64,000 nt of DNA from an uncultured Mycoplasmatota bacterium (GCA_947165285.1 CAMUZS010000004.1:1-64000); one strand, 5' to 3'. Positions 25,664-34,669 are shown, numbered from the stretch's first letter. Numbers and translations are program-made. Notes: generated from the letters alone by a model not told the origin.

Positions 25664-25685
25664 TAAAAAAAGACTTTAAAAGTCT
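25664..25685 (-). terminator. terminator of the small membrane-protein gene
   Basis: AGACTT / AAGTCT with a three-base loop, followed on the minus strand by a T run, lies just after the stop at 25688. Confidence 0.65.
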
Positions 25686-25687
25686 AT

Positions 25688-25909
25688 TTATACTTGTTTA
25701 AATACTAATATAATATATACTAATGATACTATACTAAGTAATCCAATTGATAAAAATAAATTTCTTATATTTCTATTTAATATATCATCCTTATCTATTT
25801 TAGGATATTTAGTTTTACTTATTAATGAAATCATTTTTCCGATATTATAAATAGATATTATAACTAGTATTACTACCATTACTATTAACCAATATTGATA
25901 AAACCTCAT
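25688..25909 (-). CDS. small two-helix membrane protein
   Basis: A 73-residue protein with two membrane helices, around residues 6-28 and 49-71, joined by a basic loop of about 20 residues (SKTKYPKIDKDDILNRNIRN). This gives a hairpin in the membrane with both ends outside or both inside. It has no recognised family. It lies 84 bases after the PPTase gene on the same strand but has its own terminator; the link to the lipid genes upstream is unproven. Confidence 0.55.
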   Translation of the reverse strand: MRFYQYWLIVMVVILVIISIYNIGKMISLISKTKYPKIDKDDILNRNIRNLFLSIGLLSIVSLVYIILVFKQV

Positions 25910-25993
25910 TTTATTCTCACCTATTATAAATTATATCATTAATTATTTTTTTAAAAAAGAAAAAACTTTTATTATAACTGTCAAGTGTAAAAA

Positions 25994-26422
25994 TCACATT
26001 GATATAGCTATATAATAATCATTGTATTTTTTTACAATAATATCTAATTTTAAAGTATCTACATTTTTAAGTCCATATGAAAGTCCAATACCTAAATATT
26101 TTACATAGCTTTCTTTTTTTACCCACATTTTAGTAAAGTCATTGGCATTATGTATTAATTTTTTTTCATCATTTGTACATATTTTATTCAAAATACTAGG
26201 TTTATATGTAATATATTCTATGTCAACTCCAATATTTGAATCAGATATTACGCATACACTATATTCTTTTGAATTACTTAAGCTAAAATATAATTCATTA
26301 TTTTTTAAAAATGGTTTACCAAATTCATTATATATAATATTACTTTTAATATTGTATTTTTTTAATACTTTATTAAGCAAATCTTTAGTTGATAATTTTT
26401 TACTTATAAACAATTTATACAT
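25994..26422 (-). CDS. 4'-phosphopantetheinyl transferase (Sfp superfamily, short form)
   Basis: A 142-residue enzyme that moves the phosphopantetheine arm from CoA to a serine of a carrier protein. The two hallmark segments are GVDIEYI near residue 64 (metal-binding Asp and Glu) and MWVKKESYVKYLGIGLSYG near residue 97 (the W-x-K-K-E-(S/A) helix). It is short compared with Sfp itself (about 225 residues) and lacks much of its N-terminal half. It overlaps the 3' end of the acyl carrier protein gene by 8 bases, which makes that carrier the obvious substrate. Confidence 0.88.
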   Translation of the reverse strand: MYKLFISKKLSTKDLLNKVLKKYNIKSNIIYNEFGKPFLKNNELYFSLSNSKEYSVCVISDSNIGVDIEYITYKPSILNKICTNDEKKLIHNANDFTKMWVKKESYVKYLGIGLSYGLKNVDTLKLDIIVKKYNDYYIAISM

Positions 26423-26660
26423 GAGCTTTTAAATAATTTACAATATCACCAACTGTTTGAAAATTCTTGATATCTTGATCTTGTATTTCAATATTAAATT
26501 CATTTTCAAATGCCACTATTAAATCAACAACATCAAGGGATTCTAATTCTAAATCTGTTAATAAATTTGAACTCTCTTTAATATTTTTTTTATCTATTTC
26601 ACATGTTTTTGATATTATATCAATTACTTTATTTAATTCTTTATTATCATCTTTTTTCAT
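26415..26660 (-). CDS. acyl carrier protein
   Basis: An 81-residue acidic four-helix carrier. The phosphopantetheine attachment site is Ser41 in DLELESLDVVDLI, which fits the D-S-L-type motif with Glu in place of Asp. The pI is low in the core and the third helix (FQTVGDIVNYL) matches the family. Its start overlaps the stop of the acyl-activating enzyme by 4 bases and its end overlaps the transferase, so ligase, carrier and activating transferase form one translationally coupled unit. It is probably a dedicated carrier and not the housekeeping AcpP, but only its position says so. Confidence 0.92.
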   Translation of the reverse strand: MKKDDNKELNKVIDIISKTCEIDKKNIKESSNLLTDLELESLDVVDLIVAFENEFNIEIQDQDIKNFQTVGDIVNYLKAHV

Positions 26661-28240
26661 AAATTATTTCCTTCTTTCACTTTATCTCTTAGTATTTTTT
26701 TATTATTATTTTTTATAAACTCTTCATTTCTAAGAATTACTAATGCTATTTGATGATTCTTAGGTTTACCTTTATTATACTTATATACTAAATCATCAAA
26801 ATATTCTTGATCACCTAAGTATTCTTCTTGAGGAAAAATACTAGCGATTATTTTATTATTTTCTTCATAGACCACTACTTCACAAACAGCATCATCTTTT
26901 AATAAATCACTTTCAATCATTTCAGGTGATATATTTTCTCCATTACTTAATATTATTAAATTCTTTCTTCTACCAGTTATAAATAAGAATCCATCATCAT
27001 CTATATATCCTAGATCACCAGTATGAAAATATCCATCTATTAATACTTCATCAGTTGCTTTTTTATCTTTATAGTAACCCTTCATAATGATATCACCTTT
27101 TATACAAATTTCACCATCAATTATTTTAACCTCTACATCTTTACATAGTTGTCCAATGGATCCATCTTTAAAATGATGATTTCTATTTACAGATACTACC
27201 GGAGCACACTCAGTTATACCATAACCATTTAATATATTTATTCCTATACTTCTAAACCACTTAACATATTTTTTATCTAAATATGAACCACCACATATCA
27301 TATAATTTAAATTGCCACCAAATTCATTTAATATTGATTTAAATAGTTTTTTTCTTAAATCTATACCAACTTTTAGTAAAGTATTACTTAATTTAATAGC
27401 AGCTTTTAATTTTTTTTCTTTTTTAGTTTTCCTTGCATTTTTCCATATTTGTTTATAAAATGTTTCAACAAATAATGGAACAACAAATACCGTTTCAGGT
27501 TTATAATATTTAAAATCATCTAATATATATTTTAAACTAGAATTTATTAAAACAGGTACCCCATAATTAAATGGTTTAAAAATTCCAGTAATAAGTCCAA
27601 ATGCATGGTGAAAAGGCAAAAAAGAAACTACACTACCAGATGGTTTAAAAATAGATGATGCTCCGATAACATTTTTGACAATATTTTTTTGAGATAACAT
27701 AACAGCTTTATTAAAACCAGTTGTTCCAGAAGTAAAAAATATAATTGAAGTTTTATCATCATCGATTTTATTTTTATTAAGATATTTTTTACCAATATTA
27801 AGATACTCTTTTGTATCTTCAATTATAAATGATTTATATTTCATTTCTTTAATAAATGGACAATATTTATTAGAATAATATATTACTTTGCTATCACTTA
27901 TTTTGAGTAATTTTTCTATATGTTTAGAATCTAAATCTTTATCTATTATTACACATATATTTCCACTTAATACAATTCCAAATAATAAAATAATAAAATT
28001 ATATGAATTTTCACTAATTATTGCTATATGTTCATTTTTATAATTTTTATAAAAATAATTACTTAAAATAATAGATTCATCGTATACTTCTTGATACGTT
28101 TTATCTATATGTTTTCCATCAACTTCATATGAAAATGCGATTTCATTTGGATATTTTTTTATGGATAAATCTAACATATCCTTAATATTATTCATATCAT
28201 CATGATAATAATAATCATATTTTTCGTTTTTTATTCTCAT
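26657..28240 (-). CDS. AMP-dependent acyl-activating enzyme (acyl-ACP or acyl-CoA synthetase)
   Basis: A 527-residue member of the ANL superfamily, which makes an acyl adenylate from a carboxylic acid and ATP and then a thioester. The P-loop motif FFTSGTTGFNKAVMLSQKN is near residue 168, NGYGITECAPVV near 337, and the hinge region YFHTGDLGYIDDDGFLFITGRRKN near 405; a C-terminal lysine lies in NNNKKILRDKV. Sequence style is that of long-chain fatty acid ligases. The coupled carrier protein suggests transfer to ACP instead of CoA. The start has little ribosome-site support (GGTAGTGATGACATG), with GTGAT just upstream. Confidence 0.9.
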   Translation of the reverse strand: MRIKNEKYDYYYHDDMNNIKDMLDLSIKKYPNEIAFSYEVDGKHIDKTYQEVYDESIILSNYFYKNYKNEHIAIISENSYNFIILLFGIVLSGNICVIIDKDLDSKHIEKLLKISDSKVIYYSNKYCPFIKEMKYKSFIIEDTKEYLNIGKKYLNKNKIDDDKTSIIFFTSGTTGFNKAVMLSQKNIVKNVIGASSIFKPSGSVVSFLPFHHAFGLITGIFKPFNYGVPVLINSSLKYILDDFKYYKPETVFVVPLFVETFYKQIWKNARKTKKEKKLKAAIKLSNTLLKVGIDLRKKLFKSILNEFGGNLNYMICGGSYLDKKYVKWFRSIGINILNGYGITECAPVVSVNRNHHFKDGSIGQLCKDVEVKIIDGEICIKGDIIMKGYYKDKKATDEVLIDGYFHTGDLGYIDDDGFLFITGRRKNLIILSNGENISPEMIESDLLKDDAVCEVVVYEENNKIIASIFPQEEYLGDQEYFDDLVYKYNKGKPKNHQIALVILRNEEFIKNNNKKILRDKVKEGNNL

Positions 28241-28285
28241 GTCATCACTACCTTAAAACATCTATAAATAGTATATCAAATTAAG

Positions 28286-28927
28286 TTATAAATTCAAAAT
28301 ATTTTCAATAACTTCTGGTAATTCTTCAACATTATTTACGTAATACTTCGTATTTAAATTATCACCATATCCATATAAACATTGAACAAAAGGAATACCG
28401 GCAATGTTTGCTGCTTCCATGTCTTTAAAAGTATCACCAACATATATAGCCATATCAAGTTCATAATTTTCGATTACTTTTAATATAGCTTCACCTTTAG
28501 AAACTAATATTTCACTAGCAGCTTCATAATTTTTAAAGTATTTCCATAGTTTAGAGGAAATTAAAAATGCTTCAATATATTCTTTATGGTTAGTATTACT
28601 TACAATATATAAATCATATTTACTATTTAATTCAAATAATACTTGTTCTAATCCTGGATATATATAACCTCCATTATTAGTTAATAAATTAATATTTTTA
28701 TTATCTACTTCTTCAAGTAAATTCAATCTTTCTTCTTCATTAAAATCAGGAAAAAATAATTTAGAATAATCATATTTATTTAAACCAAATCCACTCATCA
28801 CTTTATCTCTATCAATAGGATTTAAATCATATTTTTTTGCTACTTCATTTAATGATTGATAAACAGAATCTGTTGTTTCCCAAAGTGTTCCATCTAAATC
28901 AAATAAAATACCTATATTTTTTTTCAT
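28286..28927 (-). CDS. HAD-family hydrolase, phosphoglycolate phosphatase-like
   Basis: A 213-residue haloacid dehalogenase-superfamily phosphatase. Motif I is GILFDLDGTLWET (nucleophile Asp and the second Asp) at residues 6-18, motif II is the Thr or Ser in YIVSNTNHKEYIEAF near 113, a Lys lies near 148, and motif IV is YVGDTFKDMEAANIAG near 172. The cap domain between motif I and II is of the helical C1 type. Phosphoglycolate, beta-phosphoglucomutase-like and other small sugar phosphates are all possible substrates. The start at 28927 is chosen because GAGGT lies 7 bases upstream; the frame's first ATG overlaps it. Confidence 0.85.
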   Translation of the reverse strand: MKKNIGILFDLDGTLWETTDSVYQSLNEVAKKYDLNPIDRDKVMSGFGLNKYDYSKLFFPDFNEEERLNLLEEVDNKNINLLTNNGGYIYPGLEQVLFELNSKYDLYIVSNTNHKEYIEAFLISSKLWKYFKNYEAASEILVSKGEAILKVIENYELDMAIYVGDTFKDMEAANIAGIPFVQCLYGYGDNLNTKYYVNNVEELPEVIENILNL

Positions 28928-28995
28928 AATATACCTCATATTGTTATAATTATAGCATAATTAAGATATATATTTATTAATTTGGTAAATACTTT

Positions 28996-29035
28996 ACGTT
29001 AATTGTTTGCTTAGTTATTATTAACGTGATAAAAT
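28996..29035 (+). promoter_or_regulatory. promoter with flanking inverted repeat for the GT8 operon
   Basis: TTGCTT (29007-29012) and TAAAAT (29030-29035) are 17 bases apart. An inverted repeat, ACGTTAAT (28996-29003) and ATTAACGT (29020-29027), with a 16-base gap brackets the -35 box and could be an operator. No regulator gene lies next to it. Confidence 0.5.
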
Positions 29036-29062
29036 ATATATAAGGATAGTTAGGAGCAGTTT

Positions 29063-29887
29063 ATGAACATACTTTATTGTGGTGATGAAAATATCATCGA
29101 TGGACTAATAATATCAATTTTATCTTTATTAAAAAATACTAAAGAAGATTTATATATATACGTTTTTACGATGAATTATTCTAATGAAATAAAAAAATAT
29201 AAACCTATGTCACAAGATTATATTTCATTTTTAGATGATTTAGTAAAAAAAACTAATAAAAATAGTTTTGTAAAATTAATAGATATTACTGATATTGCTA
29301 ACAATTGCTTACCTACTGCAAATTTAAATACCGTGTTCACTCCATTTTGTATGTTAAGATTATATGCTGATCAAGTAGATAATTTACCTAGTAAGATATT
29401 ATATCTAGATAATGATGTCGTATGCATGAAGGATCCAAAAAAATTATATAATATAGATAATAGTAACTATGAATTAGTTGGAGTATTAGATTATTATGGA
29501 TCTCATGTATTTAAAAAAGGATTAACTAAACAATATATGAATTCTGGAGTCTTACTCTTAAATTTAGATTTAATAAGAGAGACTGAACTTTTTGAAAAAT
29601 CAAGAAAAGAATGTCAAAAAAAGAAAATGATTATGCCTGATCAAAGTGCATTAAATAAATATTGTAAAAAAAGATTAATAGTGGATAGAATATATAACGA
29701 ACAACATGATTTAACTAAAGATACTGTATTTAGACATTTTTCAAATACATTTAAATTTATTCCTGTGTTTAAAGTTCAAAAAATAAAACCATGGAATATT
29801 GAAAAACTTCATAATATATTAAATGTTCATGAAATAGATGATATATTAGAAGAATATCTTGATATTAAAAGGAGACTTATAAAATGA
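29063..29887 (+). CDS. GT8-family glycosyltransferase
   Basis: A 274-residue glycosyltransferase family 8 enzyme, a retaining transferase that uses UDP-hexose. The nucleotide and metal site is the D-x-D motif in ILYLDNDVVCMKDPKKLY near residue 115; MNSGVLLLNLDLIRE near 158 and the PDQSALNKYC segment near 194 are further family features. It lacks a signal peptide or membrane helix and should act at the inner face of the membrane. It is the first gene of an operon with a second GT8 enzyme and an acyltransferase, with a 4-base overlap to the next gene. The acceptor may be a lipid, given the neighbour, but this is inferred. Confidence 0.9.
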   Translation: MNILYCGDENIIDGLIISILSLLKNTKEDLYIYVFTMNYSNEIKKYKPMSQDYISFLDDLVKKTNKNSFVKLIDITDIANNCLPTANLNTVFTPFCMLRLYADQVDNLPSKILYLDNDVVCMKDPKKLYNIDNSNYELVGVLDYYGSHVFKKGLTKQYMNSGVLLLNLDLIRETELFEKSRKECQKKKMIMPDQSALNKYCKKRLIVDRIYNEQHDLTKDTVFRHFSNTFKFIPVFKVQKIKPWNIEKLHNILNVHEIDDILEEYLDIKRRLIK

Positions 29888-30822
29888 GAAGATTTGTACC
29901 AATTTTTTTTACTGTAGATCAATTTTATATTCCATACCTTAGTGTATGTATTGCATCTTTAATTGATCATTCAAGTTCTAAGAATAAATATAGAATACAT
30001 ATACTATATACAGATATTAAAAGAAAAGATCTAGAAAATATTAAAACTCAAGAAACTGAAAATGTTGAAATAGATTTATTTAATATGAAAGAAAAAATAG
30101 ATCCATATCGTAAAAAATTTGCAAATAAAGTAAAATTAACACATTTTCCTATAACAATTTATTTAAGAATGTTTATACCTTCTTTATTTCCAGAATATGA
30201 AAAAGCAATATATTTAGATAGTGATATTATTTTAAATGATGATATAGCTAAAATGTATAAAACTAATCTTAAAGATAATTTACTTGGTGGATGTGTTGAT
30301 ACATCTGTAATTGATACACCTTTTGCTATTTATTATGAAAAATATGTTGGAATATCTAGATATAATTACATTAATTCTGGAGTACTTTTAATGAATATGA
30401 AAAAATTAAGAGAAAATAAATTTGATCAACGTTTTATAAATGCATTATTAAAATATGATTTTGAGGCTGTAGAACCTGATCAAGCATATATTAATGCTTT
30501 ATGTAAAGATAAGATTCATTATTTAGATAATAGATGGGATACAATGCCAGTATTAGGTAAAAAAGAAATAAAAAATCCAAAATTAATTCACTACAATCTA
30601 TTTTATAAACCATGGAAATATGATATATCATATGATAAATATTTTTGGAAATATGCACACAAATCTATTTATAAAGATTATATAGTAAAAGCTAAAAATA
30701 ATTATAATGCTAAAGATAAGTTAAAAGATAAAGAAACTCTTAAAAAAATGTTAGATCAAGCAGCGAGATTATGTGAAAATGAAATATCATTTAAAAACAA
30801 TTTTTATAAGGAGAATTTATGA
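29884..30822 (+). CDS. GT8-family glycosyltransferase
   Basis: A 312-residue GT8 enzyme with the full pattern: VPIFFTVDQFYIPYLSVCIASL at the start, the D-x-D motif in AIYLDSDIILNDDIAKMY near residue 107, YINSGVLLMNMKKLRE near 162, EPDQAYINALCKDKIHYLDNRW near 200 and the C-terminal LIHYNLFYKPWKY (metal-binding His) near 240. A Lys-rich tail follows, which may help membrane contact. It differs clearly in sequence from the first GT8 gene and probably adds a second sugar. Both ends overlap neighbours by 4 bases, so the three genes are tightly coupled. Confidence 0.93.
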   Translation: MRRFVPIFFTVDQFYIPYLSVCIASLIDHSSSKNKYRIHILYTDIKRKDLENIKTQETENVEIDLFNMKEKIDPYRKKFANKVKLTHFPITIYLRMFIPSLFPEYEKAIYLDSDIILNDDIAKMYKTNLKDNLLGGCVDTSVIDTPFAIYYEKYVGISRYNYINSGVLLMNMKKLRENKFDQRFINALLKYDFEAVEPDQAYINALCKDKIHYLDNRWDTMPVLGKKEIKNPKLIHYNLFYKPWKYDISYDKYFWKYAHKSIYKDYIVKAKNNYNAKDKLKDKETLKKMLDQAARLCENEISFKNNFYKENL

Positions 30823-31688
30823 TAATTGGTGGAGATAAAAAACAGACTATAAAAAACATTAAAAAAAATCTTCAAAACAATGAATTAAATTTAAAGGCTG
30901 AAACAAGCGATCCAGAATTTAGTGACGAAGAAAGAGAAAAATATTTAAAAAATTTTTTTCAAATCAGAAAAAATAAATTAAGTTTTTATTTTAAAAGTTT
31001 ACCTGCTAAAGGCGTTATTAAAAAAGTAACAAATGATATGAGTAAATATATTGAATTTGCGGATTTAGATAACATTGATAAAAATATTAAAAGTGCTATA
31101 GTTACTTGTAATCATTTTAATCCAATAGATAATATCTTTATTAGAAAAGCAATAAAAGACTATTATAAAAAGGAATTACATATAGTAATTCAAGACACAA
31201 ACTTAGCATTACCAGATAATTTAGGATATTTAATGAATTATTCAAATACAATTCCTTTAAGTAAAAGTCCATCATATATAAAAAACACATTTATAAATAC
31301 AATGAAAAATGTATTAGACAAAAATAATTTTATATTAATATATCCAGAAGAAGAAATGTGGTTTAATTATAGATTACCAAGACCATGTAAAAAAGGAGCT
31401 TATCATTTTGCTGCAGAACTTAATGTTCCAATTATATCTTTATTTATTGAAATGGTTGACTTAGATGAAGATGATAATGAACAATTTAATCAAGTAAAAT
31501 ATATAGTACATTTTTTAAAAACAATTTACCCAGATAAGAATAAATCAATTAGGGAAAATGCTAATATAATGTCAGAAATTGATTATAAACAAAAATGCAC
31601 AAAATACGAAGAAGTATATAATAAAAAAATAGACTATAAGTTTAAAAATAGTGATATTGCTGGACTAAAAAAGAACGTTAAAATTTAA
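30819..31688 (+). CDS. PlsC-like acyltransferase (LPLAT superfamily)
   Basis: A 289-residue acyltransferase of the lysophospholipid/glycerolipid acyltransferase superfamily. The catalytic H-x4-D motif is in TCNHFNPIDNIFIRK near residue 98, the substrate-binding Glu in LIYPEEEMWFNYRLPRPCKKGAYHFA near 178, and NVPIISLFIE is a conserved strand. There is no clear membrane helix; the N-terminal 50 residues are charged. It closes the operon of two GT8 genes with a 4-base overlap, so the product may be an acylated glycan or glycolipid. A terminator follows at once. Confidence 0.85.
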   Translation: MIIGGDKKQTIKNIKKNLQNNELNLKAETSDPEFSDEEREKYLKNFFQIRKNKLSFYFKSLPAKGVIKKVTNDMSKYIEFADLDNIDKNIKSAIVTCNHFNPIDNIFIRKAIKDYYKKELHIVIQDTNLALPDNLGYLMNYSNTIPLSKSPSYIKNTFINTMKNVLDKNNFILIYPEEEMWFNYRLPRPCKKGAYHFAAELNVPIISLFIEMVDLDEDDNEQFNQVKYIVHFLKTIYPDKNKSIRENANIMSEIDYKQKCTKYEEVYNKKIDYKFKNSDIAGLKKNVKI

Positions 31689-31692
31689 CGTT
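31674..31692. terminator. bidirectional intrinsic terminator
   Basis: AACGTTA / TAACGTT with a five-base A/T loop, followed by T on the plus side and flanked by A on the other, lies where two convergent acyltransferase genes meet and overlaps both ends. Confidence 0.75.
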
Positions 31693-32437
31693 TTTTATAT
31701 TTAATAAATTCTTCAGTTGATAATTTGCTTCTTTTTAACATAGTATTATATACTTCTTCTTTTAATTTTTTTATACTTTCTTTTTTAGGTAAATCAAAAT
31801 TACATTCAAACGGACCATCTATATAAATAACAACTTTAGGTCTTTTAAATAATTTTGATTTTTGGAATGTTGTTGTTGATACAAATACTTTTACTTTATC
31901 ATTATATGGAAAATAAAATGCAGAATTATTAAATGGTCTTATATCAGCATAATATGGCCATAAATGAGATTCAGGATATATTATTATTGGATGTCCTTTT
32001 TTAACATAATAAGACATTGCATCAATTAACTTTAATTTTTTGTGAATTTCATCAGGTATTGGAAGAGCACCCGCTATTGGTAATATCTTTCCTATTATAG
32101 GTATACCTAAATTAGATGGTGAGCAAATTAAATATGGTTTCTTTAAAAAGTTTATAATAAAAGGATTAAAAATATCACCATATTGTAAGGTATGATTAGA
32201 ATATATATAATACTTCCTATTATTTTTTAATACTTTCTTATTTTTAATAGTCACTCTAAGAATTAATTTAGAATAAATAAATGAAATAATAATTACAAAA
32301 AAATATATAAAATATGATAATATTTTATACAAAATATTATTATGAATCCACTTATAATTATCATTTAATTTATATTCTTGATTAGATGAAGATATTATAT
32401 CATCTTCAAAAGTATTATAATAATAAATCTTTTTCAT
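31685..32437 (-). CDS. LPLAT-superfamily acyltransferase, membrane-anchored
   Basis: A 250-residue protein with a membrane helix near residues 36-58 and the acyltransferase core after it. The catalytic motif is in YSNHTLQYGDIFNPF near residue 80, with five residues between His and Asp instead of four, and YPESHLWPYYADIRPF near 153 gives the glycerol-binding part. It is divergent in sequence from the other acyltransferase that ends on the opposite side of the terminator. The two face each other and do not share a transcript. It could acylate lysophosphatidic acid or a glycolipid; sequence does not decide. Confidence 0.8.
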   Translation of the reverse strand: MKKIYYYNTFEDDIISSSNQEYKLNDNYKWIHNNILYKILSYFIYFFVIIISFIYSKLILRVTIKNKKVLKNNRKYYIYSNHTLQYGDIFNPFIINFLKKPYLICSPSNLGIPIIGKILPIAGALPIPDEIHKKLKLIDAMSYYVKKGHPIIIYPESHLWPYYADIRPFNNSAFYFPYNDKVKVFVSTTTFQKSKLFKRPKVVIYIDGPFECNFDLPKKESIKKLKEEVYNTMLKRSKLSTEEFIKYKKR

Positions 32438-32515
32438 AAAACTTCCTCAGAAATATTATATCACATTAAAATTATATTAGTTTAATAATTGGGTAAAATA
32501 TTAATGGTGAAATAA

Positions 32516-33010
32516 ATGAAATATTATATTAATAACCTCTTATTATATGCAATTTTTGGTTTTATATTTGAAACAATTTTAAAATATACAGTGTATCCTA
32601 ATATTAATAATGGATCATTATTTGGACCTTGGATTCCAATATATGGATTTGGTGTATGTATAATTATATTTATTAGTAAAAAAATAAAATTAACAAAAAC
32701 ATTTAAATTATTATTAGTTTTTTTTATATCTATGTTTATATTAACAATTCTTGAATTTATTGGCGGTAATTTATTAGAATTAATTACAAATAAAGTATAT
32801 TGGGATTATTCACATTTAAAATATCATTTTGGTAAGTATATCGCACTAGAAATAAGTTTAATATGGGGATTATTATCTATTATTGTAAATTATCTTATTA
32901 AACCATTAACAGATAAATTAATAAAAAAAATACCAAGTACTTTAACATACTTAGTATTTTCAATTTTTATTCTAGATTTTACTGTTAGTTTTTTAAAACA
33001 TATTATTTAA
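32516..33010 (+). CDS. CmpB-like membrane protein (PF06541)
   Basis: A 164-residue integral membrane protein with five or six helices from the family called putative ABC-transporter type IV (PF06541, CmpB). The signature is FGFIFETILKY near residue 14, NGSLFGPWIPIYGFGVCI near 33, LEFIGGNLLELI near 80 and DYSHLKYHFGKYIALEISLIWG near 98. Despite the name, function is not well established. The gene is monocistronic. Its 3' end overlaps that of trxB by 8 bases, tail to tail. Confidence 0.85.
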   Translation: MKYYINNLLLYAIFGFIFETILKYTVYPNINNGSLFGPWIPIYGFGVCIIIFISKKIKLTKTFKLLLVFFISMFILTILEFIGGNLLELITNKVYWDYSHLKYHFGKYIALEISLIWGLLSIIVNYLIKPLTDKLIKKIPSTLTYLVFSIFILDFTVSFLKHII

Positions 33011-33911
33011 GATTATTAATATATTTTACTGCCTCAGTTGCCGCGATAGCACCATCTGCTGTTGCAGTAACTAATTGCCTTAAACTTTTAACCCTATTAT
33101 CTCCAGCTACAAATATTCCTTCAATATTTGTATGACAGTCTTCATTAGCTATAACATAACCTGTCTCACTTAAATTAATAATTTTTGCAAAATTTTGATT
33201 TTCAGGTATTTTTCCAACAGCTATAAATAGTGCTGATACTTTTAAAACACTAACCTTATTTTCATTATTAGTAATCTCAATACTTTCTAAAACATTATTA
33301 GCATTTAATTTAGTAACATTACTATTATAAATAATCTCTATATTACTTTTTTTATTAACTTTATCTATTGTAATATTTTCTGCTCTAAATTCTTCACGTC
33401 TGTGAATCAAATATACTTTATTGGCAATATCAGATAAATAAAGAGCATCTTCTAAAGCACTATTTCCACCACCTACTACTGCAACATCTTTTCCTTTAAA
33501 AAAAGATCCGTCACAAGTAGCACAATAAGATAGCCCTTTTCCTAGTAATTCATCTTCATTATCTAGTCCTAGTTTTCTATTATCAGCACCTGTTGCTAAT
33601 ATAAGTGCTTTACAAATATATTTATTATTTTGAGTAATTACTTCTTTTGTATTAATATTATCATTTATATCTATTACCTTTTCAAATACAACTTCTGCAC
33701 CTAATTCTTTAGCTTGATTATATATATTTTTAGCAAAATCTGAACCAGATATATGAGCAGCTGCTGGATAATTTTCAATATCTAATGTATTAATTATTTG
33801 TCCACCATAAGTTAAAGCTTCTAAAACCAATACTTTTTTTTGAGCTCTGCATGCATATATTGCTGAAGTTAGACCAGCAGGTCCTGCACCTACAATTATT
33901 ATATCGTACAT
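33003..33911 (-). CDS. trxB: thioredoxin-disulfide reductase
   Basis: A 302-residue NADPH-dependent flavoenzyme that reduces thioredoxin. The FAD motif IIVGAGPAGLTSAIYACRA is at the start, the redox-active pair in SYCATCDGSFF near residue 131, the NADPH motif VAVVGGGNSALEDALYLS near 146, and the second FAD motif GIFVAGDNR near 268. The length fits the low-molecular-weight type. It starts after an AGGGAGGGTTATT site. A thioredoxin gene lies at 53058-53354, and the two probably work together. Confidence 0.96.
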   Translation of the reverse strand: MYDIIIVGAGPAGLTSAIYACRAQKKVLVLEALTYGGQIINTLDIENYPAAAHISGSDFAKNIYNQAKELGAEVVFEKVIDINDNINTKEVITQNNKYICKALILATGADNRKLGLDNEDELLGKGLSYCATCDGSFFKGKDVAVVGGGNSALEDALYLSDIANKVYLIHRREEFRAENITIDKVNKKSNIEIIYNSNVTKLNANNVLESIEITNNENKVSVLKVSALFIAVGKIPENQNFAKIINLSETGYVIANEDCHTNIEGIFVAGDNRVKSLRQLVTATADGAIAATEAVKYINNLK

Positions 33912-33985
33912 TAATAACCCTCCCTATAATTAATATAAAACAAAAAAGTATTATTATAAAGTATTAATTATGAACTTTACACAAA

Positions 33986-34006
33986 AAAAGAACTTATAAA
34001 AGTTCT
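33986..34006 (-). terminator. terminator of tRNA-Leu
   Basis: AGAACTT / AAGTTCT with a four-base loop (33989-33995 and 34000-34006), followed on the minus strand by seven T. Confidence 0.8.
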
Positions 34007-34016
34007 ATTATTCAAT

Positions 34017-34103
34017 TGGTGCCTCCAAAGGGACTTGAACCCTTATGGTATTGCTACCACTGGATTTTGAGTCCAGCGCGTCTACCAATTCCGCCATAGA
34101 GGC
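34017..34103 (-). tRNA. tRNA-Leu (CAA)
   Basis: On the minus strand a class II tRNA with a long variable arm. The acceptor GCCTCTA pairs with TGGAGGC (one G-T), the anticodon stem CTGGA/TCCAG encloses CTCAAAA with anticodon CAA, the variable arm is GGTAGCAATACC, and the T arm is AAGGG-TTCAAGT-CCCTT. CCA is encoded (34017-34019). It reads TTG. Confidence 0.96.
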
Positions 34104-34138
34104 ATTCAACATTGATATTATAACATAATTTTTTTTAT

Positions 34139-34669
34139 TTAATCAATTTTTTTGAATACCCTTTTTAATACGTCATTTATTTTAGGATGAAGTTTTATCC
34201 AAAATTTCATCACTTTTTTTCCACATTCATAATCAATATATTCTCTTTCTAATATACCGTTATTTTTTTTAATTACTTTGTATGAAGCAATATTATCCCT
34301 ACTACATAATATCGATACCTTTGACATTCCAAATTCTTCACATTTTTTTAAAAGTAATTCTAAAAGTATCGTTCCATATCCTTTTTTTCTTTGTGTATGT
34401 CTAATTCCATATGATATATGCCCTTCAATATCATTTTTTAAATCCAAACTATGAATATTTCCATACCCTAAAATATATGTTGGATTAATATCATCAACTA
34501 AATAATAAAAATAAGGATCATATTGACTCATCCAATCATAATACTTTTGTGGTCCATTATCTATTTGCATTATACCAATATCAGAATCAATAGATTTGAA
34601 ATCACAATTATCATTATAATTTTTAACACTGTTTAAATTCATCTCTAAATAATGAACTAACTTTAACAT
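34139..34669 (-). CDS. GNAT-family N-acetyltransferase
   Basis: A 176-residue acetyltransferase. The acetyl-CoA binding segment is in GIRHTQRKKGYGTILLELLL near residue 100 (R-x-x-G-x-G/A pattern) and the following strand-helix is VSILCSRDNIASYKVIKKNNG near 127, where the Asn and Tyr positions are as usual. HISYGI before it is the central strand. The acceptor is unknown. The gene ends right next to the tRNA-Leu, with only an AT-rich gap, and starts after a GGGGGATT site. Confidence 0.85.
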   Translation of the reverse strand: MLKLVHYLEMNLNSVKNYNDNCDFKSIDSDIGIMQIDNGPQKYYDWMSQYDPYFYYLVDDINPTYILGYGNIHSLDLKNDIEGHISYGIRHTQRKKGYGTILLELLLKKCEEFGMSKVSILCSRDNIASYKVIKKNNGILEREYIDYECGKKVMKFWIKLHPKINDVLKRVFKKID

